The notes below the pieces were generated by a model, which was given only the letters and a program-made list of their open reading frames with translations, made no database searches and was not told the origin of the DNA. From positions 179,711-243,710 of the forward strand of contig JANFNE010000023.1 in the NCBI GenBank assembly GCA_024867545.1: 64,000 nt of DNA, given 5' to 3'. This stretch comes from Phytopythium helicoides (Eukaryota > Oomycota > Peronosporomycetes > Pythiales > Pythiaceae). Of the stretch, positions 1-9,826 are shown in pieces; the stretch's first letter is position 1, and the number at the start of each line of letters is the position of its first letter. Position numbers and translations under genes: made by a program.

Positions 1-3000
1 CGGGAGTGTGGCGCACGGCGTGCTCGTGAACGAGCACGACCCGTGCAGCAAGTACAGTGCGGCGAGTGGTCCGGCGATCTCCCGCCGGTTCGTGATCGCG
101 TAGAGCAGCGAGGCTACGCGCCTGCGGCCAACTGCGGCGCGTTCCGTGGCGGTCGTGGCCTCGTCGTCGTGCACTTCTCGCTGCTGGCGACGCTGGAATG
201 CGGCCAGCGCGACGGCCGTGGTCGACTCGACCTGCTCCTGCATCTTCGTCACGTACTTCGTGGCGTAGTAGATGCGCAGCAGCGCCTGGAGCCCGCCGAC
301 CATGACCTGCACGTCGTGGTTCGACTTGAAGGCCAGCATCATCTCGCGGTTGTAGCCGTTCACGTACTCGAACGGCGCATGCCGCGCGAGCGTGACGCCG
401 TCGCTCGAGCACGACGTCTGCGCCACGCGATCGCGCGGGAACCCGTAACGGCACTGGCCGGGCAGCGCCGCACGGCTCTTCTTGAAGCAGCTCCCAGCGT
501 GCGACCACCAGTGGAGGTTGACCATAAACACGAGCATTGCGACGGCGAACGCCGTCGCTTCCGGTGTGACCCGTTCGTCGTCGACCGATGGCGGCAGCGT
601 CATCAGTGCTCGAGCGACGCCATCACTGCGGAATGCATCGTCCTCTCGCCGCTCGACTCGGCTCGGCGCGCAGTTGAGGCTGCGCAGGTAGTCGCCGTAG
701 GCGTCGTCAATACTGGCCGCGTCCGCGGCATCAGATAGGTACAGGTCGCGACGGTAAATCGCCCGTTTGGCGGCACCGACGCTACATCGAGAGCGTGCTT
801 CCAATCGTACCGCGGCGGTAAGCTCCTCGGAGGAGTAGGGCCGCATCGGAGGCGGCCACGACGGCGGCCGCTTGTCGAGCAGGAGCCGACGGATCACGTG
901 CTGCGAGCTGAGGTCCCGACTGCAGCCCGGGCACCGAACGAGCAGTGGCTCTCCGCGAGGCCGTCCGCGCTGCTTGCTTGGATCCTCGAAGGCTTCGGGC
1001 GGGATCGGCAGCGGCTGCAGGTCGGCGTAGGAGCGCGCGCAGAAGACGCAGGACGAGTCCGACAAGGGCAGCGGCATGGACGTCGAGACGACGCTGTCAG
1101 CGAACGCCTCGATATCGCGGTAGTACTCGTCGCCGTACGCCGCGACGGCCCGGTCGAACGCGTCACTGTTCGGTGGCGCGTCGGCCAGCCACACGAGGAA
1201 GTGCGCGTGCAGCGTTCCGCCGCCCTGGGTCTCGACCATGCCAAAATAGGCTTTGACCTTGCCGAAGAGGCCGTCGAACGGCCTCGCCTTCATGTGCTTC
1301 GGCGACACGCCGAGCACATGCTCAATGAACGCGTCGATGTTGCGCTCAAACAATCGGGCGGAGGCGACATCATTGCGCAGGCTGGCGCTGTGCAGCGCCG
1401 AGCGCCCAGGCGGATCTGCTAGCGGGGCGTCGAACAGAGTGTCGACGGACGTGACGCCGCAGTACTGCGCCATCACGACCGAGTCGGCGACGTTGGGCGT
1501 GAGCGTAACGAACAGTGCTGGCTGTCCGAAGCGCGCCTGGTACGCGAACGCCTGGCGGCGGCACTGGGCGCGCTCGGCGTCAGTCCCCCACATAGCGCTG
1601 CCGCTCAGCTCGACCGTGCGGAGCAAGGCGCTCGCGGTGGCGTCGTGATCGCGCGCCGACGTGGTACGGCCTTGGCGCTGGAGCTCTTTTGCGTTGAGCG
1701 CCTCGACTAGCGCCGCTTCCGTGACGGTGCTGTACCGCTCGAACAGCTCCGGGTTGCGGCGGCACTTCAACGCCACGTGGGTGTACATTTTCTGCACCGA
1801 TAACTGGTCAAAGCTTGTGAGCACGAAGAGCTCGTCTTCGGCAAATCGCCGCGAGCTCAGCATGGCGTAGTGGCGGATGCACGCGTCCATCGACACTGAA
1901 ACGCGGCGCGGCTCGCCCGGGTGGCCCCTGCCGTATGGGAACAGGTGCGGGAACATGCGCGCGAGCAACAAGTTGTCCTTCTGAGCGTATTGTGTGGAGT
2001 GCCGGACGAGGAAGTGCGGCTCGGGCGGAGCACCAGCCGAGGAGCCGTCCGCTGCTTGCGCGCCCTGCGTAGTGACCTCATGGTCGTCGGACACGAAGAC
2101 AACCCGGCGCTCGACGATGTCGGCCTCGTTTGTGGTCGCGTCGCTGTCGGACACCCCGCCCACGCGGTCCTGCTCGGTGTCCATGTCGTCGACTTCGTTG
2201 ACAGCGTCGGCGTCCTCAAAGATCACGTTGTCGGCAACCGCGTCCACCGCGAGCTCGGAGCTGTCCGAAACGGCGATCGACGCGTACAGCGGGTTGTTCG
2301 CCTTGTAGAAGTGCAGGAGGTCATCGACGACCTCACGGCGCACACGGTGCATTTGGCGGATGCGCGCCTGCTGATCCGTGGTGAACGGGCCGGCCAGCAC
2401 CACGCGATAGCTCGTGACGCCGTCGATCGGAATCGGCAGCAGCGTCGCCGGCGGGCCCGGAGTACAGTCAAACGCCAGGCAATGGGAGCGGATCGCGCGG
2501 TGCGCCCCACCGCGCATCACGCGCGTCACCGCGACGACCGACACGGGCTGCGTCATCAGCCGCTCGGGGAGCGTCACGCCCGCGAATCGACTCGGCAGTG
2601 TGCCGACGAAGAAGCCGTTCTTGATCGCGAACTTCGGTAGCATCTGTTCCAGTAGGCTGTCGTCGCACTCGCGGCAGATCTGGATATAGCCGTCGCGGCG
2701 AACGCCGCCCATCGACAGCAGCATGCCGCCTAAGCATGAGTGCAGCGCCGAGCAGTCGTACTTTGCGGCGAGCTCTGCGGGCAAGTCCTCGCTGGCTGTG
2801 TCAAGCAGACAGCGCATGGCATGGACGCGATCGCGGTCGGCAATGTCGACATAGCGGATCAACTTCCGCAATGTAGTACGGTCGCAGACCGCGCAGACAG
2901 CCTCGTCCAGCCCATTGGCGCCTAGCGCCAGCTCCAGACGCTGCAGAACGCCCTGTTTTGTGTCGGTCGCCACGGGGCGCAGTCGTGGAGCCGCGCTCTC

Positions 3001-3486
3001 GTCCCACGAGCAATGGAGGGGCGCTTCTAGCCCCGCATCTGTCGGTGAAATGGCATCCGCCGGCGTCGTCGCCAAATGTCTGCGTTGACGCTTTCGCTCT
3101 TGTCTACATCGTTCGTCATGCTCGGCCGGCGACTCACGTTTTCGCACCTGCGCGCTTGATGTTGCCGCAGCTCGGCGTTGCCGCTGCCGCTCACGATTGC
3201 GGCAGCGCCTCGCTTCGCTTTCGGCTGGTGTCTCGCGATCGCGATATCGCCTCGTCGCTAATCGATGACGCTCTAATGCCGCGGCCGCCGCCGGATCGGG
3301 CACCGCAGTCACTTCGAGCGCCGCTGCCTGCTGCGCAGCAGCCCGACGCTCACGCTGTCGGTCTCGATTGCGGCGTCGTCGTTCCATACCTTCACTCGGC
3401 GTCTCACGCTCCCGCCGGCGCTGAGCTGAGAGTCGATTGCGCGCTCGTCGCTGGGCTTCGTCGAGCACCATGCTTGCCACCGTCAT
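1..3486 (-). CDS. Helitron Rep (HUH rolling-circle replication initiator), C-terminally cut by window edge
   Basis: The frame is open for 1162 codons from ATG 3486 to base 1 with no stop seen, so it is an intact partial gene. ATG 3471 (MVLDEAQRR) is the more likely start because elements C and S begin with MVLTVEERR and MALTAEERR. The N-terminus is a basic tail with three copies of an RxRE[TS]P..ER..R module. A CAVC/CREC cysteine region (DUF6570-like) and a Helitron_like_N region follow. The HUH motif reads GGGTLHAHFLVWL and the catalytic tyrosine motif YYATKYVTKM, so key residues are present. The last visible residues align with C Rep about 45 residues before its end, so the helicase part should lie just outside the window. 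Family role (known): nicks and joins element ends during rolling-circle transposition. Confidence 0.9.
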   Translation of the reverse strand, partial: MTVASMVLDEAQRRARNRLSAQRRRERETPSEGMERRRRNRDRQRERRAAAQQAAALEVTAVPDPAAAAALERHRLATRRYRDRETPAESEARRCRNRERQRQRRAAATSSAQVRKRESPAEHDERCRQERKRQRRHLATTPADAISPTDAGLEAPLHCSWDESAAPRLRPVATDTKQGVLQRLELALGANGLDEAVCAVCDRTTLRKLIRYVDIADRDRVHAMRCLLDTASEDLPAELAAKYDCSALHSCLGGMLLSMGGVRRDGYIQICRECDDSLLEQMLPKFAIKNGFFVGTLPSRFAGVTLPERLMTQPVSVVAVTRVMRGGAHRAIRSHCLAFDCTPGPPATLLPIPIDGVTSYRVVLAGPFTTDQQARIRQMHRVRREVVDDLLHFYKANNPLYASIAVSDSSELAVDAVADNVIFEDADAVNEVDDMDTEQDRVGGVSDSDATTNEADIVERRVVFVSDDHEVTTQGAQAADGSSAGAPPEPHFLVRHSTQYAQKDNLLLARMFPHLFPYGRGHPGEPRRVSVSMDACIRHYAMLSSRRFAEDELFVLTSFDQLSVQKMYTHVALKCRRNPELFERYSTVTEAALVEALNAKELQRQGRTTSARDHDATASALLRTVELSGSAMWGTDAERAQCRRQAFAYQARFGQPALFVTLTPNVADSVVMAQYCGVTSVDTLFDAPLADPPGRSALHSASLRNDVASARLFERNIDAFIEHVLGVSPKHMKARPFDGLFGKVKAYFGMVETQGGGTLHAHFLVWLADAPPNSDAFDRAVAAYGDEYYRDIEAFADSVVSTSMPLPLSDSSCVFCARSYADLQPLPIPPEAFEDPSKQRGRPRGEPLLVRCPGCSRDLSSQHVIRRLLLDKRPPSWPPPMRPYSSEELTAAVRLEARSRCSVGAAKRAIYRRDLYLSDAADAASIDDAYGDYLRSLNCAPSRVERREDDAFRSDGVARALMTLPPSVDDERVTPEATAFAVAMLVFMVNLHWWSHAGSCFKKSRAALPGQCRYGFPRDRVAQTSCSSDGVTLARHAPFEYVNGYNREMMLAFKSNHDVQVMVGGLQALLRIYYATKYVTKMQEQVESTTAVALAAFQRRQQREVHDDEATTATERAAVGRRRVASLLYAITNRREIAGPLAALYLLHGSCSFTSTPCATLP

Positions 3487-3731
3487 GTCGGCTTGGCCAT
3501 TGCGCACAGCCTCGGAGTCTAGCGGCTCGGATGCTCATACGTAAATTGAAGCTGAGGCAGCAAGAAGTTGGACAATTTTAAAAATCCGCGAACGACGTCG
3601 CCCAGAGCGAGCTGACAAAGCGCCGTCTCTCTCTCTCTTGCCCATGCCGCCTCTGCGTGTTGAACAGCGCAGACCGATCGTGGCAGCTGCCAGTGGCGGG
3701 GTTGGGGCATCACGCGTCTCGTCGTTGACGA

Positions 3732-4869
3732 CTACCGCCGCGGCACAAGGAATCGGTCCATGGTAAGCTGGACCATTCGTTTGCGTACTCCTCCGCGTTC
3801 TGTGGTTGCTCGTCGCCGCTTCCTTGTGCCGATCACACCGCGGCAGCTTCGAGTGCCGCACAAGCACTCGACCGCGTCCTACTCAGCGGCATGTTAGCAA
3901 CGACCGCGGGCCATCCGACGCGACACCATTCGGGCGCCCGCACCGCAAAATCCACGCAGCCGAATTGATAGTCGAAGGTGAGCTCCTCGCCGGGTAGCAC
4001 AGTGCGCTTCGCAAAGACGCCACACCGCTCATGGCCACGTACGCTCCACTTCTCGAGCGTGCAGTTTGGCTCGCACGAATGATTGGCAAACCGCATGCGG
4101 CCGCCGAAGCGGGTGGCATCGATGACTCTGTCGGCGTTTACGCGCAGCATGTAGTGGTGCTGGGCGCCTCGGTAGGTCTGCGTCAATGAACACGTCGTTA
4201 GCGCCTTGCGTACTGGTTCGAAAGGATAGAAGCCCGAGCCTATACCTGAGAGCGAGCCTCGGCTTCGCGATTGCTGAGCACTTCGCCGACGTACTCGCCA
4301 ACGTATCGTCCGACTTCGACACGCTCGAGGGCGATTAGCCCGACTCCCTTCCGCCCGCAGTCCACCACTGCGGTCGGCACCGATGACCCGAGCTGCAACT
4401 GGCGGTTCGTGCACCGCGATCGGCACGGACAGCGCTCCACCGCGCACTCGAATCGCATCTGACAAGCTTGTTGCATTAGGCGACATCACTAACTGACCGG
4501 CGCGGCTCGGCGCCACGGCGCTCGAGTAACACACCGCGCGGTTGATACAGCCGTCGCTGCAGCCGCGTCTTGTAGTCGCATCGACGGAGCAGCGGCACAC
4601 CGGAACGCAACGCTGCGCGCACAAGTCATCGTGCGGTACATGCATCCACACGCAGCAATGGGTTAGCATCAACGCGAGCAAAGAACGGGGCAACCCGTGT
4701 GCACCTTTGGCGGGACTAGCCATTCACCACCGACAGCTACATTTGCCTCCACAACGCGTACCGCCTGGAGCGCCTGCTCGACGACGCTTGGCGCAGCCGC
4801 CGCCGCCGCCGCCGCCGCCGCTGGCTCGCTCATCTGCTCGCTTGCCACACCTGCGGCGACGGCAGACAC
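3732..4869 (-). CDS. Helitron-borne AWS-SET-postSET histone lysine methyltransferase with C-terminal PIP-like motif
   Basis: My five-exon model is 4869-4705, 4612-4535, 4458-4246, 4177-3944 and 3878-3732, about 278 aa, all junctions GT-AG and phase 0. The AWS cysteines (CRC, GCSDGCINRA, FECAVERCPCRSRCTNRQ) assemble only after splicing. The SET core follows: GVGLIALERVEVGRYVGEYV, then RFANHSCEPNC (cofactor-binding NHSC), GEELTFDY (catalytic Tyr) and postSET CLCGTRSCRG. Such AWS-SET-postSET proteins methylate histone lysines (SETD2/ASH1/NSD class); the substrate here is unknown. The C-terminus QLTMDRFLVPRR fits a PIP box (Q-x-x-M-x-x-F-L). The gene starts with a poly-Ala stretch, is far shorter than host SETD2-type proteins, and sits between Rep (246 bp away, same strand) and the divergent accessory gene. 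Exon 1 is the least certain part. An unspliced reading from 4723 would lose AWS and postSET. Confidence 0.8.
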
Positions 4870-5130
4870 CGACGGTGATGACGAGGGCGATGGGCGGGTC
4901 GGTCGGTCGCTCGCTCGGATCTACGACAGGTACGACAGCATGCATTGTCGCCACAAGGTGGCTGCCGGTGCGCCCATTGTTCGACTGACCTGTCGCTCTC
5001 TGCCTCTGTCGCCCAACGAGCGCTGGCGAAGGAGCAGCGCATTCACCGATACGCCGTCTGCCGACGCCATCCGCCACCTGCCGACCGCCGACTGCCGACC
5101 GCAAAGTCGTTGCGGGGCGTCGACTTGGAC

Positions 5131-5982
5131 ATGCCGCAAGCGAGAAAGCATAGCACGGCCGCCGCGGCAAGCACGACCGCCGCGGAGCCAGCCGCAGCCC
5201 CGACGACAGTCGCTGTCGCGCCCACTACCCCGCCGACTGGGAAGCACGAGCTTGAGCGCGCCGTCAAGCGTACCGCGGACCCGCAACCGCCGGTCGGGTA
5301 CGAATCGCCGCTCAAGAAGCTCAAGAAGTCGAGGCTCAAGCACAAGCGCAAGCTTATCGTGACCATCGACGGTACGACGCGAGGCGGCGGCGGTGGTGGT
5401 TGTTGTTGCTGCATCTGTTGTTGTGCAGGCAGGCGGGAGCGGCGAGGCGAGCCAGCTGCCCGCCAGTGCTGACTGTGCGTGCCGACCGTGTCTCGCAGAG
5501 CTCCGAGAGTTCATCAGCAGCAACGGGGCCACGCCATCCGACAAGTGCGAATCCATCCGGATCCAGGCGCGTCTCCTGTGGTACGCGCCCGTAAAGCTAG
5601 GCAGGACGAATGTGCTGCGGCTTTACCTCAGCGAGCAGCAGGCGCCCGAGCCGCTCGAGCAGCAGCAACGGGTACGGTGCCAGTGTGCTTTCGTCTATGA
5701 GGCCAGAGCTGGCACGGCCACCACCGCGCTGGAGCGGCTGACCGTCATGTGTACGTGACCGACTACCAGGAGTACCAGGCGGCGCAACAGGAAGACGAGT
5801 TCGAGGCCAACCAGTTCCTCATCACGCTCTCGCTCTACGAGGTTTCGCCCGACAACCCGGCCCTCCCGGCGCCCGGCTCAGTAATCGCATTCAACCCGTC
5901 AGGCCTTAAGCTGTACCGCGACTGCTGCCAGGTGCGCACGTCGCTGCAGGCCATCACGACGGTCGTCACGGCGCCGCCGTAG
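5131..5982 (+). CDS. Helitron accessory protein (copy A), unnamed, possible OB-fold ssDNA-binding
   Basis: Three exons, 5131-5371, 5499-5671 and 5770-5982, encode about 208 aa. Intron 1 is phase 1 and intron 2 phase 0, exactly as in the element C and S homologues. The N-terminus is low-complexity Ala/Thr/Pro. It is followed by YESPLKKLK (conserved, probably a nuclear localisation signal) and a block IRIQARLLW...VLRLYLSE...EPLEQQQ. Exon 3 has FEANQFLI and APGSVIAFNPSGLKLYRDCC. The last block resembles the strand pattern PGDVV..x..L..Y seen in RPA/POT1-type OB folds; that is inference, and I do not recognise a named family. It is transcribed away from SET and Rep and toward the hairpin end. The start was chosen by analogy with MPPKKRE in the homologues. 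Confidence 0.8.
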
Positions 5983-6141
5983 GCAAGTGCCGCCCAAGGG
6001 TGACGACTCGTTGCCGCCCGCTCCGTTCGACCGCTTTCCATCGTCAACATGTCTATCCAGCGTCCGTCCCATTCGTCTGTCATTCCTATTCCATGCATTC
6101 CCTTTTGATTCGGCGGTCGGTCAATCAATCAATCGATAAAC

Positions 6142-6164
6142 ACACCGAGTCATTGGCTCGGTGT
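6142..6164 (+). other. Perfect 8-bp hairpin in accessory-gene 3' region (element A)
   Basis: ACACCGAG and CTCGGTGT flank a 7-nt loop, 160 bp downstream of the accessory stop codon. It could act in the mRNA 3' end or be a second element palindrome. I did not look for counterparts in C or S. Low weight. Confidence 0.4.
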
Positions 6165-6376
6165 TTCACGCCAGCATCACCCATTCACGACTGTCAACAC
6201 GCCGCACAACAACATCCAACGATCGGTCACTCTTCGTGAACAGCAACGACAACTACCTACCTACTGAACTACAGCCCCCGCGACCAGCACAACGACACAC
6301 GGCGGCACACGACAACATCGCCGTCCGCCGTGTCCTTCCCGCCCTCCTCTTTTCCGTTCGCGTTCGAACTGCAAAC

Positions 6377-6401
6377 CCCGAGCCTCCGGTCGGGTACGCA
6401 A
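6377..6401 (+). repeat. Helitron A hairpin terminus
   Basis: CCCGAGCC, loop TCC, GGTCGGG, then TACGCAA. The stem pairs over 7 bp with one bulged G. The same structure closes C (17143), S (20174 and 33906) and E (37052). Element C begins immediately afterwards. Confidence 0.8.
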
Positions 6402-7192
6402 TTCGTAAGAACTGTTCGAAGTTCGAAGAACTTTCGTTGGGGGTCTTGTGGGTTGTTTGTGATCATACGACGTTCGCGCAACATTTTCGTGTCGCGGCCG
6501 CGACAGGTCATTGGGTCTTTCTACGCGCTTGGGTCGTTGCGTTGCGTTGCGCTACAGGCTCCCCGCAAAAGCGAAGCGGATCTTTATCGAGCAAGGCGAG
6601 AACAAGGACAAGGCGAGCGCAAGGACATCGCGGTGCGGCGCGGCGCGGCGTGCGCACCAAACCGCGCCGCTCACGCGACACGAGGTGGCTGTCACGTGGT
6701 GCGCAGAGTGAGTGGATGCGGAAGGACGGACCCAAGGGCGATGTACCTCGCCTGTAGGCGTGCACGCAGCGAGCGTGGAATCGCGGGGCGTGGGCGAAGC
6801 GTGACGAGTTCCAGTCGTCCGTCAAGGCAAGTCAAGCAACACAGGACAACGATCAGTTGCTTGTCACCGAGATCCGTCAGGGCGTGGCGCAGCCCGCTCA
6901 TATTCCCGCGGTACGTACACGTTGCTGGCCCTCGCTGCTGTGCGCACACTAAGTGGGGATTTGATGCACAGTACCATAGACTGCAAGCATGCAGCTGAAC
7001 CCGTTATCATGGAGTTGCAACGCGACCCTCCTCTATCTATCTCGTGTAGTCAGCTTGAATGATCGTTGCCAATAGCACGCTCCACCGCATCTTGCATCAT
7101 TGGACAATCAACCTCCGAGTGCGGTCAGTGTTGCGAGCCTTCAAGGTGCGGTTCTATGCCCGGGTCCGACGCTCAAAGTGTGGTACAAAGTA
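6402..7192. other. Element C distal terminal region, non-coding
   Basis: About 790 bp between the element end and the helicase stop codon. It holds the subterminal repeat at 6417-6431 and GC-rich simple sequence near 6630 (GCGGCGCGGCGC). The frames here encode nothing recognisable. Two substitutions separate it from the right-arm copy (near 6,510 and 6,580). Confidence 0.6.
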
Positions 7193-9808
7193 TTAATCGC
7201 TGTCAGATTCATGATGCTCCATTGGGAGATTGCCATCGCCATCTCGGCCGGCCACATCGGCGGTCGCTGGCAGGCGGAACCTCGCCAATGTGTCGTGGCT
7301 GAGATGTATTAGGCGCTCCTCTTCAAGCAACGCGTGGGCTGGCGGCTTCGACCACGCCGCTAGTTTAGCTGTAAGTGGTGCCAGCGCGATGAGGCCGTTT
7401 CGATTGGTAACCCGTGAAACGAGCAAGTATGTTTGCTGCGGTTTGTTGATCACTTCCTGCGTAGATTTCCAGTCCATGACGACCATGGACTGCAACGTTT
7501 CCCCTTGCACTTTGTACACCGTTGAGCCAACGGCACAGAAAAATGGGAATTGCTGTGGCCGCACAGTGATGGTGCGCGGCTGGCCGTCCGGCGCCGAAGA
7601 GAGCCTGATAGTCGTCTTCGAGTACGCCTCCGTTGCGTAGAAAACTGGAAACAACTCGGGATCGGCGCCAGGTCGGATTGCCGTTGCCTGCGGCCTCGGC
7701 ACTCGGAGCACGGCGTAGTCTGGGGAGTGATTTGGCAACTTCACGACTGTGGCGGTCGCGCCGTCGCGGACTAGGCGAAACTGCGTGCCTGTAGGAAAGT
7801 GCACGTACTCAAGACGTCCAAGCGTACCATTCGCGATACCTTTTGCTGTGGCCACATTCTGCGTTATTTGTACTGGCATACCGTCAACGAGATCGAGGTA
7901 GGGCGCCATCCTGCCGAAGCGGTTGTCGGGCAAGCTTAATACGTATCGGAGGTCACTCTGACTCAAACCATTCAGTGCGCCTTTAAAGTTCGCGACGACG
8001 CGGACCGGGAAGACACTAGTTGGCAACCGCAAAGCTGTCTCCGCCACAAAGGCGTTGTTGATCGCCAACCGCGTTGCATTCTCCGGGGTGACGAAAACGG
8101 CCGATTCCCGCACTTCTTCGTGAAGAAGCCGCGCGTTGGCGACGGCATCATCGGCCCCCATGACGCGGGCGTTGATCATTGCAACAAACTCTGGAGTCCA
8201 GCGGCCGAGGCGTGCATTCCGGCAGCCTTCCCCCCACTCGGGGTCGCTTCTGAAGCGCACTGACTCGTCAAGGATGACGACCGTTGTGACCCTTCGCCAA
8301 AGATCGAATCCTTCCACATCGGCCGTGCTGGGTTTCGTCTTGCTGGCTGGGTTGAGGTATACTGGGTCGGATTTCACCGGCGGCAACTGGAGAAAATCGC
8401 CCACCAAGACGATGTGAATACCGCCGAACAAAACATTCTCGATCTGCTTGTAACGACGCAGCACCTTGTCGAGCCGCAGCCACTCGGACTTGCTCATCAT
8501 CGAGATCTCGTCGATGACGAGCAGATCGAGCGGCGCGAACTTTTTCTCCTTGATGGCGTGCTCGAGCCGGACCAAGAGACTCGCTAGCGTGCGCCCGGCG
8601 ATGAGTGTGGCAGCCTTGCCGGTCAGGGCTGCTTTGACTATCGAATCACTGCGGTGCCAGGCGGAGTAGAAGGCGTCGACGGCGTCGATGACTCGGCTCT
8701 TGCCGGTGCCACCGGCGCCGCCGAGGAACATAAGCAGTTGGTCCTCGCGCAGCCACGATTCAAAGTCGCTGGACCGGTACTCGGCCGCCTCATCCGCAGC
8801 AGCGCGCTCTTGTTGTTCGATGCGTCGAAGCATCGCGCTCACAATCAGCGAGAAGGCTGCGTGCTGCTTCTGATTGAGCGTAAACGCAGTCGAGACGTCG
8901 CTGATGCTCGGATATGGGCGGAGTACCGGCGATTGGTTACGCTGAGGTCGATCTTGCGGTTTCCAGCTATGGCTCGACTCTAGCGCAACATGGATGAGTT
9001 CGATCACGTCGCCGGGCCGGTCATTGCGCGGATGAGTGCTCGGAGTGGGCTCGGCTTCGTCGGTAGCCGAATCCTTTACCCATTGCTGCAACTCCTCCAC
9101 TGACAACCCCAACGCACGGTCATGGTTGGCGAGATCGCTGGCCGCGCGAGCCGTACTTTCCGCCGTTGCGGTCAGCAAGCCTCGGTTCACGACGCTCAAT
9201 ACGCATGCACAAGAGCTGGTCGCTGAAGTCGGGAAGATCGGCAAGCTCAAGCTGTCGGCGGCGTCACTAGCGTCGTCGGCGTCAGCGAATGCTCGGCTAA
9301 AGTTGTCGGTCCTACCGCTTCCCGGCGGCCCGCTGTAGCTAGCCATGTCGATCACCGCTGCATCTACCTCATCGCGGGTCCCAATGAGCTCGTCGCTGTC
9401 GGCATCGGGGAGGTCTAGGCCGTTGCTACTTCGCTCTCCGGCCTCATTTGCTAGGACCGACGCGCGGTAATAGTCGTCCAAGTCCGACATGATTTCTGTC
9501 ACAAAGCTCGAGCGCGTGGGCTCCCACGCAAAGTAGGCGGCAATCCATGAGGCATCGCTTGCGGCATCGTCGACAATATCCTGAACGCTGCGAAACGGCT
9601 TGAAGAGCACCAGAGCGCATTTTGCTCGGGTTGCTACGAGCTCGCGCGGCGTTTCGGCATCCAAGTAGGGCATTCGAGTACCACTGATAACAGGAACCAC
9701 CTCGTATTTGTGTTGTCCAAGGCAGTGCGTGCAGTGCAACGGGTGGTCGACCAAGAATTTCTCCACTAAGGCTGTTGACGCAGTCTGCTTGCGGCGAAAG
9801 CAGGTCAT
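7193..9808 (-). CDS. Helitron Pif1-family helicase (left copy), 3' half of Rep-Hel polyprotein
   Basis: 871 codons. Walker A GGAGGTGKS lies at about residues 363-371, Walker B VIDEISMMS with Asp433/Glu434, then VLVGDFLQLPPV, KVQGETL near residue 766 and LLVSRVTNRNGL. These are the expected superfamily-1B Pif1 motifs and all are intact. The first residues (FRRKQTA...HCTHCLGQHKYEVVPV) are the normal linker that follows Rep in Helitron polyproteins. The frame is the same as the upstream Rep frame and is separated only by a TAG at 9827-9829. So Met 9808 is probably not a natural start: either the TAG is a nonsense mutation or it is read through. Known role: 5'-to-3' unwinding behind Rep. Amino-acid differences from the right copy cluster at about 7,605-8,060. 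Confidence 0.88.
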   Translation of the reverse strand: MTCFRRKQTASTALVEKFLVDHPLHCTHCLGQHKYEVVPVISGTRMPYLDAETPRELVATRAKCALVLFKPFRSVQDIVDDAASDASWIAAYFAWEPTRSSFVTEIMSDLDDYYRASVLANEAGERSSNGLDLPDADSDELIGTRDEVDAAVIDMASYSGPPGSGRTDNFSRAFADADDASDAADSLSLPIFPTSATSSCACVLSVVNRGLLTATAESTARAASDLANHDRALGLSVEELQQWVKDSATDEAEPTPSTHPRNDRPGDVIELIHVALESSHSWKPQDRPQRNQSPVLRPYPSISDVSTAFTLNQKQHAAFSLIVSAMLRRIEQQERAAADEAAEYRSSDFESWLREDQLLMFLGGAGGTGKSRVIDAVDAFYSAWHRSDSIVKAALTGKAATLIAGRTLASLLVRLEHAIKEKKFAPLDLLVIDEISMMSKSEWLRLDKVLRRYKQIENVLFGGIHIVLVGDFLQLPPVKSDPVYLNPASKTKPSTADVEGFDLWRRVTTVVILDESVRFRSDPEWGEGCRNARLGRWTPEFVAMINARVMGADDAVANARLLHEEVRESAVFVTPENATRLAINNAFVAETALRLPTSVFPVRVVANFKGALNGLSQSDLRYVLSLPDNRFGRMAPYLDLVDGMPVQITQNVATAKGIANGTLGRLEYVHFPTGTQFRLVRDGATATVVKLPNHSPDYAVLRVPRPQATAIRPGADPELFPVFYATEAYSKTTIRLSSAPDGQPRTITVRPQQFPFFCAVGSTVYKVQGETLQSMVVMDWKSTQEVINKPQQTYLLVSRVTNRNGLIALAPLTAKLAAWSKPPAHALLEEERLIHLSHDTLARFRLPATADVAGRDGDGNLPMEHHESDSD

Positions 9809-9826
9809 CGTGAATTCGTACAGGCA

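Larger units (their letters stand above)
1..6401 (-). mobile_element. Helitron element A (partial; one end outside window)
   Basis: Rolling-circle transposon with Rep on the minus strand, a SET methyltransferase gene on the minus strand and a divergent accessory gene on the plus strand. It ends at 6401 in a hairpin plus TACGCAA. The helicase half and the other terminus lie left of the window. Gene order and the hairpin end match the independent elements C and S, which fixes the right boundary. The strand given is that of Rep; the hairpin lies upstream of Rep, not downstream as in canonical Helitrons. Confidence 0.85.

Noticed and set aside
4542..4988. Plus-strand Pro-rich ORF across the SET gene
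   Set aside because: Antisense of SET exons and the poly-Ala tract; SET motifs are on the minus strand.
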